Assembly: GCA_965279085.1 (NCBI GenBank)
Contig: OZ257149.1
Span: forward strand, 2,108,001 to 2,172,000
DNA: 64,000 nt
Reading direction: 5' to 3'
From: UBA7672 sp965279085
GTDB taxonomy: Bacteria; Pseudomonadota; Alphaproteobacteria; Caulobacterales; Hyphomonadaceae
The notes under the pieces were generated by a model. The model did not search any database. It was not told the origin of the DNA and saw only the letters and a list, made by a program, of their open reading frames with translations. The translations under genes and the position numbers were made by a program. Of the stretch, positions 32,931-42,400 are shown in pieces. How positions within the stretch are numbered: position 1 is the first letter of the stretch; every line of letters starts with the position of its first letter.

Positions 32931-34150
32931 GAGCGCCCCCCTTGAAAAACCTGCCCGTGCCCGTTGGCCCCCAACGCCTCGCGATCGAATATCAGGATCC
33001 CAAAGCCCTTGTCCCTAATCCCAAAAACGCGCGCAAGCACTCCCCCGCCCAAATCGCCGCAATTGCCCGCACGATCACCGAGTTCGGCTGGGGTGCCCCC
33101 GTTCTGGTTGGCCCCAATTTAGATATCATCGCGGGGCACGCGCGCGTTCTCGCAGCGCTCAAGCTGAAGCTAAAGCATGTGCCATGCATCTGCCTTCCAC
33201 ATCTCAGCCCGGCTCAGATCAAGGCGCTGGCCATCGCCGACAACAAGATGGGCGATTTATCGGACTTCGATCCCGAAGCGCTCGCGGCTCAGTTATCAGA
33301 GTTGGTTGGGTGCGATTTCGACGTTGAACTCACGGGCTTTGGGGTGGGCGAGCTGGACGCGCTCCTCAGCCTGTCCGACCCGATCGGCGAGGACCCCGTC
33401 GATACTTTCGATGTACCTCAGAATGTCGCCTCAGTGTCGCGACCTGGCGATCTTTGGCAGCTCGGCCGGCATCAGTTGCTGTGCGGGGACGCGCGCAACG
33501 AGGCACATTATATCCGTCTCATGGGTGAAAACCGCGCCGACATGGTGTTCGCGGATCCTCCCTATAACGTACCTATTGCAAAACACGTTTCAGGCCGTGG
33601 CCGCGTCAAGCGCGGCGAGTTTGCGATGGCATGCGGAGAGATGTCGCCTGCCGACTTCACCCCATTTCTGCGCACGGTCATGGAGCCACTGGTCCGCTTC
33701 TCAAAGGACGGTTCGCTCCATTATCTCTGCATGGACTGGCGGCATAACCGCGAACTGCAGGAGGCCGCGGACCCGGTCTACTCCGAACTGAAGACGCTGG
33801 TCGTCTGGTCGAAAACCAACGGCGGCATGGGTTCGTTCTATCGGTCTCAGCACGAGCTGATCTTCGTCTACAAAGCCGGAGCCGCGCCCCACCTCAACAA
33901 CATCAATCTGGGTCGCCATGGCAGGAACCGCACGAATGTGTGGACCTACCCTGGCGCCAACAGTTTTAGCGCAACACGGATGGAAGATCTTGCCGATCAT
34001 CCGACCGTCAAGCCCGTCGCGCTTGTCGCCGACGCGATCCGCGACTGTACACCGCGCAAGGGTCTCGTCCTCGATCCCTTCGCTGGTTCCGGCGTCACAC
34101 TTCTTGCTGCCGAACGCACGGGGCGAGCCGTTTGCGCCGTCCTGGCGTAA
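32897..34150 (+). CDS. ParB-domain DNA methyltransferase, C-terminally truncated
   Basis: A site-specific adenine/cytosine-N4 methyltransferase of the ParB-fusion type. Residues about 30-130 form a ParB/Srx-like domain (NPKNARKHSPAQIAAIARTI, GHARVLAALKL, IADNKMGDLSDFD). The methyltransferase core has DPPYNVP (catalytic, near residue 220) and, later, LDPFAGSGVTLLAAERTGR (cofactor site), so the order is class beta. The protein stops 6 residues after that motif; relatives continue for some 15-60 residues with an acidic IELDP-type strand, so the end is probably lost by a frameshift or nonsense change. ATG 32897 overlaps the tRNA-like relic; TTG 32942 is an alternative. This architecture is common in prophages and integrative elements. 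Confidence 0.8.
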   Translation: MGSPISGLYRTGAPPLKNLPVPVGPQRLAIEYQDPKALVPNPKNARKHSPAQIAAIARTITEFGWGAPVLVGPNLDIIAGHARVLAALKLKLKHVPCICLPHLSPAQIKALAIADNKMGDLSDFDPEALAAQLSELVGCDFDVELTGFGVGELDALLSLSDPIGEDPVDTFDVPQNVASVSRPGDLWQLGRHQLLCGDARNEAHYIRLMGENRADMVFADPPYNVPIAKHVSGRGRVKRGEFAMACGEMSPADFTPFLRTVMEPLVRFSKDGSLHYLCMDWRHNRELQEAADPVYSELKTLVVWSKTNGGMGSFYRSQHELIFVYKAGAAPHLNNINLGRHGRNRTNVWTYPGANSFSATRMEDLADHPTVKPVALVADAIRDCTPRKGLVLDPFAGSGVTLLAAERTGRAVCAVLA

Positions 34151-34544
34151 CTACGGCTCGCGTTGGTGAGCCGAGCGGAGCGCTGCAGCCTTTCGATGTG
34201 CGACCTTTACTCGCGCCGATCTTGGTCAGCCGCTTTCTCCCAAGGATAGTTGTCGGCATCCGAAAATGCGATTCAAGTCTTTTCGAGAGCGTCCTGATCG
34301 ATCCGTGCTCGCTGCCGCGGGGCGGCATCATTGCCGCGCAAATTCCCTGCTTGGGGACGTAGGGATCCCACTTTAGCGGCAACCGATTCAATTACCTACC
34401 GGCTCCGTAGCGTGTAGCCGATGATTGATGGCTACAGTTTTCCGTGCAGATTCCCTGTCGAACAGGGAAAGGCGTCATGCTCAACCTTCGCTCGTCGCCA
34501 TGAGCTTCGCGCGTAAGGTTGCAGCAAGTTCCTTTTGTCTTCGC
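34151..34544. other. Intergenic stretch after the methyltransferase
   Basis: About 390 bases. It may include the lost tail of the methyltransferase, but no frame continues with recognisable family sequence. No gene or terminator is supportable here. Confidence 0.4.
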
Positions 34545-34865
34545 TTAGTGCTGGCTCTCCGGCGTCGTCACCTTCAGCCCGTCGAGATCGTCGCGAATCT
34601 TGATCTGGCAGCTCAGCCGCGAGTTCTCTTTCACGTTCTCCGCGAAGTCGAGCATCGACTGTTCCATTGCCGAGGGCTTGCCGACCTTGTCGGTGAAAGC
34701 TGCATCCACATAGACGTGGCAGGTGGCGCACGCACAGGCGCCGCCGCAATCGGCGTCGATGCCGGGCACGTTGTGCTTGATGGCCGTCTCCATGACGGTC
34801 ATCCCGTTCTTGCCCTCGACGGTCCGCTCGTTCCCGGACGCGTCGATATAGGTGATCTTGGGCAT
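34545..34865 (-). CDS. 2Fe-2S ferredoxin, adrenodoxin type
   Basis: A 106-residue electron carrier. The cluster ligands are in DADCGGACACATCHVYV (three Cys in the CxxxxCxxC pattern) and the fourth Cys in RLSCQIKI, with spacing as in putidaredoxin/adrenodoxin-type ferredoxins. ATG 34865 begins right at the first strand (PKITYIDASG). The ferredoxin reductase gene is 32 bases upstream on the same strand, so the two form a small electron-transfer chain, often feeding a cytochrome P450 or an Fe-S assembly step. No P450 is in the window. Confidence 0.93.
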   Translation of the reverse strand: MPKITYIDASGNERTVEGKNGMTVMETAIKHNVPGIDADCGGACACATCHVYVDAAFTDKVGKPSAMEQSMLDFAENVKENSRLSCQIKIRDDLDGLKVTTPESQH

Positions 34866-34897
34866 GGGGCTGCGCCACTCCTTGAAGTCTGTCCGGA

Positions 34898-36136
34898 CTA
34901 GGCCAGCGCGCGGGCGCCGATGTCCTTCATCGATATGGATTTATCGGCTAGTTCGCCGGGCGCAACCGCCGCTTTCGCCGCAACCAGCTTCTTTCCGACA
35001 ATGAATTCAGGCGCGGAATTGACCGCATCGACCGCGATCAGCCTGCCTTCCTTGAGGTAAAACACCGCAAAAGCGTGTGTCGCGGGGTCTCCGCGCACGA
35101 TCGTCTGGTCCGCCCCGGTCCAGAGGCCGGCCGTCTGCAGCTTGAGTTCGAACTGGTCGGACCAGAACCACGGGGCCTCCAGAGCCGGGGCCTGTGCTCC
35201 CAGCATGGCTGCCGCGGCGATCTTCCCGCCCTCGATGGCGTTGTGGACCGACTCCAGCCTGCCCTCGCGTCCGTAATGCACCAGCGGGCGCCAGGCGACA
35301 TCGCCGGCCGCATGAACGTCCGGATGGCTCGTGCGGCCCTGCCCGTCCACCACGATGCCGTTGCCGCAGACCAGACCGGCCTCCATCGCCAGCTCCATGT
35401 TGGGCAGCACGCCGACGCCGACGAGAACGAGATCCGCCGGGATCACCTCGCCGCCGGAAATCACCACGCCACTCACCTGCCCCACGCCTTCGAAGGCCTC
35501 GAGGCGCACGCCGAGGCGGACGTCCACATTCGCCTCGCGGTGCATGCGCGTGTAGAACGCGCCGATCTCCGGCCCCGCCACGCGCGAGAGAACCTGCGGC
35601 ATCGCCTCCAGCACGGTGACCTTGAGGCCGAGCTGCGCGCTCACTGCCGCCGCCTCGAGCCCGATATAACCCGCACCGACCACGACCATGTTCGCGCCCG
35701 GCACGGCGAGCTGCTTCAGCAGGTCGACATCCGCCAGCGTGCGAAGCTCGGTGATGCCTTTGAGATTGGCGCCCGGAACGGACAACTTGCGCGGCCGCGC
35801 GCCGGTCGCGATGACGAGCTTGTCCCACGGAACGGCAGGGCCGTTCGCCAGCTCCACCCGTTTCGTCGCGAGATCGATCTTCGTCGCGGCGTTGCCGGTG
35901 ATCAGGTCGATATTGTGCTCGGCGTAGTATTCGAGCGGTTTCAGGAACAACCGCTCAGCGTCCATCTCGCCCTTGAAATAGGCTTTCGACAGCGGCGGCC
36001 GCTGATAGGGCGGCGCGGGCTCGTCGCCGATCAGCGCGATCGCGCCGTCATACCCCGCCAGACGCAGCGAATACGCCGCCTGTCCGCCGGCCTGGCCTGC
36101 GCCGATGATTGCTATGCGCTTGGGCGCGCCCGACAT
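34898..36136 (-). CDS. FAD-dependent ferredoxin reductase
   Basis: A 412-residue flavoprotein that passes electrons from NAD(P)H to the adjacent ferredoxin. FAD motif IAIIGAGQAGGQAAYSLR at residues 7-24, PYQRPPLSKAY (about 42-52), LVIATGARPR, the NAD motif VVVGAGYIGLEAAAV near 155, and the second FAD motif HPDVHAAGDVA near 275. This is the rubredoxin/putidaredoxin reductase (Reductase_C) type. It is the first gene of the pair with the ferredoxin gene. Confidence 0.93.
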   Translation of the reverse strand: MSGAPKRIAIIGAGQAGGQAAYSLRLAGYDGAIALIGDEPAPPYQRPPLSKAYFKGEMDAERLFLKPLEYYAEHNIDLITGNAATKIDLATKRVELANGPAVPWDKLVIATGARPRKLSVPGANLKGITELRTLADVDLLKQLAVPGANMVVVGAGYIGLEAAAVSAQLGLKVTVLEAMPQVLSRVAGPEIGAFYTRMHREANVDVRLGVRLEAFEGVGQVSGVVISGGEVIPADLVLVGVGVLPNMELAMEAGLVCGNGIVVDGQGRTSHPDVHAAGDVAWRPLVHYGREGRLESVHNAIEGGKIAAAAMLGAQAPALEAPWFWSDQFELKLQTAGLWTGADQTIVRGDPATHAFAVFYLKEGRLIAVDAVNSAPEFIVGKKLVAAKAAVAPGELADKSISMKDIGARALA

Positions 36137-36411
36137 GCCGGTTTCCCTTCCCGAGAGGCCGCCTCATAGCATGCCGGAGCCGCCAGAACAGACGGGTTGT
36201 GAAAGGTCCGCCTCCCTTGATCCAGGAGTCGGCTCCGGCCCTACGGAGGCCACTGCGCGGCTGGGTTCAGCCCGCCTCAGCGGCCGCCCTTTGTGTACCG
36301 GGCGAGACCTCTCAGGGACAGCACGTGCAGTTTGACGACCTCATTGTCTGCTGGCGCAGCATCCGCGGCTACAAACCCGATCCCGCGTCCAGAGCCAACT
36401 TCGGTCCGCGG

Positions 36412-36437
36412 GGAACACGGCGCGACTCCCGTGCGTT
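36412..36437 (+). promoter_or_regulatory. EcfG-type general-stress promoter
   Basis: GGAAC (36412-36416), 17 bases, CGTT (36434-36437): an exact EcfG consensus match, 22 bases before the ATG at 36460. The short distance still leaves room for a ribosome site (AAGGAGA, 36447-36453). Confidence 0.65.
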
Positions 36438-36459
36438 GCTTCGCCGAAGGAGACACCCC

Positions 36460-36948
36460 ATGGCTGTATTCCGCAATGAACCGCGCCCTGCAGAACCAAC
36501 TGAAAAACGCATCGTCGAGGTGACGGCGGATGGAAAGATCGTCAGCTCTGAACCTGTGGGCGTGATGACAGAACCCGTCGCGCAGTCCCGGGTGGTGCAA
36601 CCCCCGCCGCAAGTGGTCCGCGTAAAAAGCGGCGGCAAGGGAGCGCTGATGCTCCTGTCGCTCGTGCTGGTCCTCGCTCTCGTCGGACTCGGCTACTACG
36701 TCTACCAGACACGGGATGACACAGAAGCCGCGCAACAGGCCGAGCTGCAACTTCAACAGCAACGCTCCGTTGCCGAAGAAAAACTGCAACAGCTTGGACA
36801 AGCCGCCGATGATCTTGGCGCTCAGGTGCGAGACACTCAGCGTGACCTCGGCATCCCGGCCACGCCTCCGCCAGCAGCTACAACGACGCCGTCCACCACG
36901 CCTCCGGCCGCTGCGCCTGCCCAGCCAGCGCCGCAGACGCCGCAGTAG
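36460..36948 (+). CDS. Membrane-anchored coiled-coil protein, likely stress-induced
   Basis: A 162-residue protein: soluble N-terminal 62 residues, one membrane span (about 64-85, GALMLLSLVLVLALVGLGYY), a Gln/Glu-rich coiled coil (about 90-125) and a Pro/Thr/Ala-rich tail. A strong ribosome site (AAGGAGA) and the EcfG-type promoter just upstream fix ATG 36460; longer in-frame starts are rejected. The gene ends in a terminator at 36972. The topology suggests a periplasmic coiled coil. No family is recognised. Confidence 0.75.
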   Translation: MAVFRNEPRPAEPTEKRIVEVTADGKIVSSEPVGVMTEPVAQSRVVQPPPQVVRVKSGGKGALMLLSLVLVLALVGLGYYVYQTRDDTEAAQQAELQLQQQRSVAEEKLQQLGQAADDLGAQVRDTQRDLGIPATPPPAATTTPSTTPPAAAPAQPAPQTPQ

Positions 36949-36971
36949 ACCCGACCGACATTTCAATGAAG

Positions 36972-36998
36972 CGCCCGGCCGAAAGGTCGGGCGTTTTT
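36972..36998 (+). terminator. Rho-independent terminator
   Basis: CGCCCGGCC, GAAA, GGTCGGGCG, then five T: a 9-bp stem with one G-U pair and a stable GAAA loop, 23 bases after the stop at 36948. Confidence 0.9.
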
Positions 36999-37119
36999 CC
37001 TTTTGCCGGGCAGGATCGGCCTGCTTCCGAATAACAGCGGCTGGCGGTCAGTTGACGCCTCCCGCCGCTTCGTCGAATGACTCATATCGGCCTTAATCGG
37101 ACGGTCAAACCAGCCGCAA

Positions 37120-37590
37120 ATGACGCAACGCGTGCTCACTCTTGCTCTGCCTGACGAAGCCGCAACCGCCGCCCTCGGCGAGCGGATTGGTGCGGCTGCG
37201 CGTGGCGGGGATGTGGTGGCCCTGATGGGCGATCTGGGGGCCGGAAAGACGACGCTGGCCCGGGCCCTGATCCGCTCTCTTGTCGGCCCCGAGACGGAAG
37301 CCCCCAGTCCCACCTTCACGCTGGTGCAGACCTATCCGGGGCCTGCCTTCCCGATCTGGCATTTCGACCTTTACCGCCTGAACCACGCCGGCGAGGCGCG
37401 GGAACTCGGCATGGAGGAAGCTGTGGATGGGCTTTCCCTGATTGAATGGCCGGAAAGGCTGGGCCGCGATCTTCCCGTGGCGCGGCTGGAAGTTCGGCTA
37501 AGCTTCGATGGCGGCGGGCGAATCGCCCGTCTTGTGGACCTCGACGACTGGAGTGCGCGTATCGATGGCGACTGGCGCCCAAACCCATGA
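37120..37590 (+). CDS. tsaE: tRNA threonylcarbamoyladenosine biosynthesis ATPase TsaE
   Basis: A 156-residue ATPase that works with TsaB and TsaD to make t6A37 in ANN-reading tRNAs. Walker A is MGDLGAGKTTLARAL (about 40-54); the family marks SPTFTLVQTY and HFDLYRL, and the GLSLIEWPERL Walker-B-like segment, follow. It heads a block in which each gene overlaps or closely follows the next: tsaE, amgK, murU, addB, addA, trx. Its TGA overlaps the amgK ATG. Confidence 0.95.
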   Translation: MTQRVLTLALPDEAATAALGERIGAAARGGDVVALMGDLGAGKTTLARALIRSLVGPETEAPSPTFTLVQTYPGPAFPIWHFDLYRLNHAGEARELGMEEAVDGLSLIEWPERLGRDLPVARLEVRLSFDGGGRIARLVDLDDWSARIDGDWRPNP

Positions 37591-38675
37591 ATAACAATTT
37601 CCGTGGCAGCGAGATCCAGGAATTCCTCACCCGCGCGGGTTGGGGCGAGGCTTCGCGCACCCCGTTGAACCAGGACGCGTCTACGCGCCGTTACGAGCGC
37701 CTCCGCCGCAAGACCGAAACGTCCATGCTGATGGACGCCCCGCCGCTGGAATCGCAGCCCTGCCCGCCGAACGCTTCCGACGAGGAACGTCTCGCGCTCG
37801 GCTGGAACGCCATCTCGCGCCTGGCCGCCTCGCGCGTCGAAGCCTTCGCCGCGATGTCGGCTTACCTGCGCACGCTCGGCCTCTCCGCGCCCGAAGTGAT
37901 CGATCAGGAAATCCCGAAAGGCCTCGCGCTTCTCGAAGACCTCGGCGACGACGTGCTGGCCGAAGTCATCAAGCGCGGCGAAGACGAAAAGGCGCTCTAT
38001 GCGGCCGTCGGCTCCGTTCTCGCCGCCGTTCACACCGCGCCCGCGCCGCACACCTTGCCCTATCGCGGCGGCGAATGGCCGATCCTCGCCTACGATCATC
38101 TTGCTCTCTCCGCCAACGTCGACCTCTTCGTTGAGTGGATGCCGCAGCGCGACGTTAACATGCGCATGGGCGAGCAGACACGCCTGCGCTGGGAACGCGT
38201 GCGCGAAAACCTCGTCGCCAAGGCTGAAGACTTCCCCCGCGCGCTCATCCTGCGCGACACGCACGCCGAGAACTTCATCTGGCTTCCACAGCGCGAGGGC
38301 CTGCAGCGCGTCGGCCTGCTCGACTTCCAGGACGCCGTGCTCGGCTGGGGCGAGTGGGACATGTCGATGCTGCTGCACGACGCCCGCCGCGATGTCTCAG
38401 CTGAAGCCCGCACCGCCGCCATCCGCGCCTATCTCGACGGCACGGGCGGCACGCACCGCGACTTCGACGAGCGCATCTCCGTGCTCGGCGCGATGAACGT
38501 CATGCGCATCATGGGCATCTTCGCGAGGCTGGTCACACGCGACAAGAAACCCCGCTACGACCAGTTCCAGCCGCGCCTGCGTGGCCTCCTCAACGAGACG
38601 CTCTCGCATTCCGCCATGGCCGAGGCGAAGAGCTTCGTCGAAGCCGTCGCCCCGCACCTTCTGGTCGCCGCATGA
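37587..38675 (+). CDS. amgK: N-acetylmuramate/N-acetylglucosamine kinase
   Basis: A 362-residue aminoglycoside-phosphotransferase-fold kinase that phosphorylates MurNAc (and GlcNAc) at C1 in peptidoglycan recycling. Seen: NQDASTRRYERL at the N-terminal lobe, LLEDLGDDVLAE hinge, FVEWMPQRD, LRDTHAENFIWL catalytic loop and GLLDFQDAVLGWGEWD metal-binding segment. ATG 37587 overlaps the tsaE stop (ATGA). The murU gene follows with another ATGA overlap, which is the usual pairing and makes the assignment firm. Confidence 0.9.
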   Translation: MNNNFRGSEIQEFLTRAGWGEASRTPLNQDASTRRYERLRRKTETSMLMDAPPLESQPCPPNASDEERLALGWNAISRLAASRVEAFAAMSAYLRTLGLSAPEVIDQEIPKGLALLEDLGDDVLAEVIKRGEDEKALYAAVGSVLAAVHTAPAPHTLPYRGGEWPILAYDHLALSANVDLFVEWMPQRDVNMRMGEQTRLRWERVRENLVAKAEDFPRALILRDTHAENFIWLPQREGLQRVGLLDFQDAVLGWGEWDMSMLLHDARRDVSAEARTAAIRAYLDGTGGTHRDFDERISVLGAMNVMRIMGIFARLVTRDKKPRYDQFQPRLRGLLNETLSHSAMAEAKSFVEAVAPHLLVAA

Positions 38676-39394
38676 AGATCACCACCGCCATGCTGCTCGC
38701 GGCCGGGCTCGGCACGCGCATGAAGCCGCTCACCGACAAGCTGCCCAAGCCGCTGATCGAGGTCGGAGGCCGCACGCTGATCGACCGCGTGCTCGACAAG
38801 CTCGTGGCACAGGGCGTCACCCGCGCCGTGGTCAACGTCCACTATCTCGCCGACCGACTCGAAGCGCACCTCAAGAAGCGCAAGGATATCGAGATCGTCA
38901 TCTCGGACGAACGCGCGCAGGTACTGGAAACTGGCGGCGGCGTCGTGAAGGCGTTGCCCCTCATCGGCAAGGATCCGTTCTTCGTGGTCAACACCGATGT
39001 CACCTGGGCGACGCCGGGCGATATGACCTTCGCGAAAATGGCCGAGGCCTACGACCCGAACGAGATGGATGCGCTGCTCCTGCTCGCCGAAATGGGCGCG
39101 ACTCTCGGCTTCCGTGGACCGGGCGATTTCTTCCTCAACGCCGACGGCCACGTCATGCGCCGAGGCGACAAGCCCTCCGCGCCCTACGTCTTCGCGGGCA
39201 CCCATATCACCCGCCCTGACTTGCTGCGCAGCTACAAGCCGCAGCCCTTCTCCGCCAACATCTACTGGAATGCGATGGGCCGCACTGGCCGCCTCTTCGG
39301 CACGGTCATGACGCCCTTCTGGATGCACGTCGGCGACCCCGCCGGCCGCGATGAAGCCGAAGCCCGCCTCAGAACAATGGGGCCTGGAAGCTGA
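38672..39394 (+). CDS. murU: N-acetylmuramate 1-phosphate uridylyltransferase
   Basis: A 240-residue nucleotidyltransferase that converts MurNAc-1-phosphate to UDP-MurNAc, completing the fosfomycin-insensitive recycling shortcut begun by AmgK. N-terminal motif LLAAGLGTRMKPLTDKLPKP (about 8-27), metal-binding Asp in VVNTDVTW near 110, and NIYWNAMGRTGRLFG near the C-terminus. Overlaps amgK by ATGA; addB starts 23 bases later. Confidence 0.92.
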   Translation: MKITTAMLLAAGLGTRMKPLTDKLPKPLIEVGGRTLIDRVLDKLVAQGVTRAVVNVHYLADRLEAHLKKRKDIEIVISDERAQVLETGGGVVKALPLIGKDPFFVVNTDVTWATPGDMTFAKMAEAYDPNEMDALLLLAEMGATLGFRGPGDFFLNADGHVMRRGDKPSAPYVFAGTHITRPDLLRSYKPQPFSANIYWNAMGRTGRLFGTVMTPFWMHVGDPAGRDEAEARLRTMGPGS

Positions 39395-39417
39395 CACGCG
39401 CACCGGCACAAGGGGGA

Positions 39418-42400
39418 GTGTTCGCGGAAGGCCTGCCCAGGGTCTTCTCCCTTCCCGCCTCGTCCTTCTTCCTCGACGAACTTGCCAAGGGCCTGATCGA
39501 CGCCACCGGCGCGCGCGAACATCCCGAAGCCCTCGCCGACGCCGTGATCTTCACGCCCAACCAGCGCGCCGCCCGCGAGCTCGCCCTCGCACTCTACCGC
39601 GCGATGGACGGCACGCTGCTGACGCCCGACATCCGCACGCTCGGCGACATCGACGAGGAAGACGGCATCGCCGCTTTCGGTCCCGACGCGCTCGACCTGC
39701 CGCCCGCCCTGTCGCCCGCCAGCCGCCGCGGCTCACTCGCGCGTCTGATCCAGCGCTGGCTCGAAGGCGCGGGCGAGGAAGACGTGCCACCCTCCTCACT
39801 CATCGCAGCGGCCGACGAACTGGGCACGCTGATCGACCAGTCCTGGCTCGTCGGCGGCGTCGACTGGGAAAAGCTCGACGGCGTCCGCAAGGATCTGACC
39901 CCCAGTCTCGCCGAACACTGGCAGGCCTCTGCCCACTTCCTCGACATCGTCATGAAGGCCTGGCCCAAGCACCTGAAGGAACAGGGCTTCGTTGACGCGC
40001 AGCAGCGCCGCCTCGCCGCCGCCGATGCGCTGAAGACACGCTGGCTCAGCGAGCTACCGAAACATCCCGTCATCATCGCCGGCTCCACCGGCACGGGCGC
40101 CGCCACGCGCATCCTGATGGAAGCCGTGCTGAAACTGCCGCGCGGACTCATCGTCTTCCCCGGCCTCGATCCCGATCTAACCGCCAAGGCCTGGGCCTCC
40201 GTCGCCGACGCCGCCAGCCATCCGCAGCACGCCTTCGGCGAAACGCTGAAATGGCTGCGCCTCAAACCACAGAACGTCCGCGCCTGGCCGGACAGCGCCG
40301 AGACGCTGCGGGAAATCTCCCGCCGCCGCCTCATCAACGAAGCCCTCGCCCCTGCCGTCGAAACCCGCGACTGGACAGAACGTCTCGATACGCTCGCCGC
40401 TCCGCGCACAGCCAAGGAACTCGTCACCGAAGCGCTCGCCGGCCTCTCGCTTATCGAAGCCGAAGATGAAAGCGACGAAGCGCTCGTCGCAGCCCTTCTG
40501 CTCCGCGAGACGCTGGAAACGCCTGACCGCACCGTCGCCCTCGTCACGCCAGAAGCGCAGCTCGCCCGCCGCGTCGCCGCCATTCTGGAGCGCTGGAGCC
40601 TCGACATCGGCCCCTCGTCTCCGACGCCAATGACACGCACGCCTGCGGGAAGCTTCCTCCTGCTTCTCGCCCGCTGGGTCCGCGACCCCGGCGACCCCGT
40701 CCGCCTGCTCGCCGTGCTCAAGCACGAGTTCACACGCATCAGCCGCACCCCGGAACAGCTGCATCGCATCGTCAGCGCGATGGAACGCGAATTCCTGCGC
40801 GGGCCCCGCCGCCACACCACGCTCGAAGACCTCGCCACCCGCCTCGACAAGCCGCACGATGAAGACAAGCGTCCGCAACCCGAAGCCGCGAAACTCATCC
40901 GCGACATCGACGCGATGCACTATCCCGCGCAGGCCGCCTTCTACGACGAACGCATCGATGGCGCCGCCGCCGCCGAGGCGATCGCGCGCCTTGCCGAAGC
41001 CATCGCCGGCGGCGCGCACGTCTGGTCGGCCAAGTCCGGCGCGATGGCGGCGCAGTTCATCATGCAGCTCACCGAGCTCTCGAATGGCATGGGCCTGATG
41101 CCGTCCGCCGAATTCGCGGACTTCGCCGAAACGCTGATGCAGCGCATGAACGCCGCGCCCGAAAACGCAGAGCATCCCCGCATTGCCATCTGGGGCCCGC
41201 TGGAAGCGCGCCTGCAGCGCCGCGACCGCATCATCCTCGCCAGCCTCAACGAAGGCGCCTGGCCCAAGCCCGCCGCCGCCGATGCTTTCCTCAACCGCAC
41301 CCTGCGCAAGCAGATCGGCCTGCCCGACCCCGACGAGCGCATCGGCCTTTCCGCCCACGACTTCGCGCAGATGGCCAACGCGCCCGAAGTCATCCTGCTG
41401 CGCGCCAAGCGCGTCGACGACAAGCCTGCCGTCGCCTCTCGCTGGCTCTGGCGCCTGCGCACCCTCGCCGCCGGCGGCCTCGGCCGCGCGGAAGCTGAAG
41501 CTGCGCTGAAGCCGAAAGCCGAAAGCGACCCGCTCGTCTGGGCGAAAGCCATGCGCCACGCCGACACGGTGAAACCTGCCAAGGCGCCCGCGCCCAAACC
41601 ACCCGTCGACAAGCGCCGTCTCGACAAGTTCTCGCCGAGCCGCGTCGTCCAGCTCATCCGCGATCCCTACGCCGACTACGCCAAGCGCATCCTCCGCCTC
41701 GAACCACTGCGCCGTGTCGGCGAAGACATCGACGCGCGCGAACGCGGCACCGCCGTCCACCTCGCCGTCGAGACGTTCGAGAAACCCGACAACGAACGCG
41801 CCATCGACGAACTCATCACCACCACACTCAAGGAAGCCGGCGCTGCGCCCGAACTGATCGAACTCGAAAAACCGATGTGGCTCCGCGCCGGTCAGGCCTA
41901 TCTCCGCTGGTCCGCTCAGCGCCAGCGCCACCGCGTCGACTTCGCAACGGAAGAGAAGGCTGGCATCACGTTTGATAGCTCCGTCGGCAAGGTCACGCTC
42001 GAAGCCACTGCCGATCGCGTCGAGAAGCTGGCCGACGGCACGCTCGCCATCGTCGACTTCAAGACGGGCGAGCCGAAGAAGGTGAAGCCCGTCGAAAGCG
42101 GCCTCGAATCCCAGCTTCCGCTCGAAGCCGCCATCGCCGCGCAAAGCCCCTTCGGCCATATCGGCCCCGCGCAGACATCCGAACTGATCTATTTCCGCAT
42201 GTCGCTCTCGGCCCGCACCTCCGACGACGACAACGGCCAGCCGCTGGCCTTCAAGTCGCACAAGACCATGCAGGTCGCCGAAGAAGCGCTCGCCGGCCTC
42301 AAGAGGCTGATCGAGCAATACGCCGATCCCGGCCAGCCCTATCTCTCCAAGCCGCGCGTCGAATTCGTCTGGTCGGTCTCCGACTACGACAATCTCGCCC

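Noticed and set aside
34095..34391. A 98-codon minus-strand frame next to the methyltransferase
   Set aside because: Antisense to the end of the methyltransferase with basic random-looking composition and no recognisable motif.
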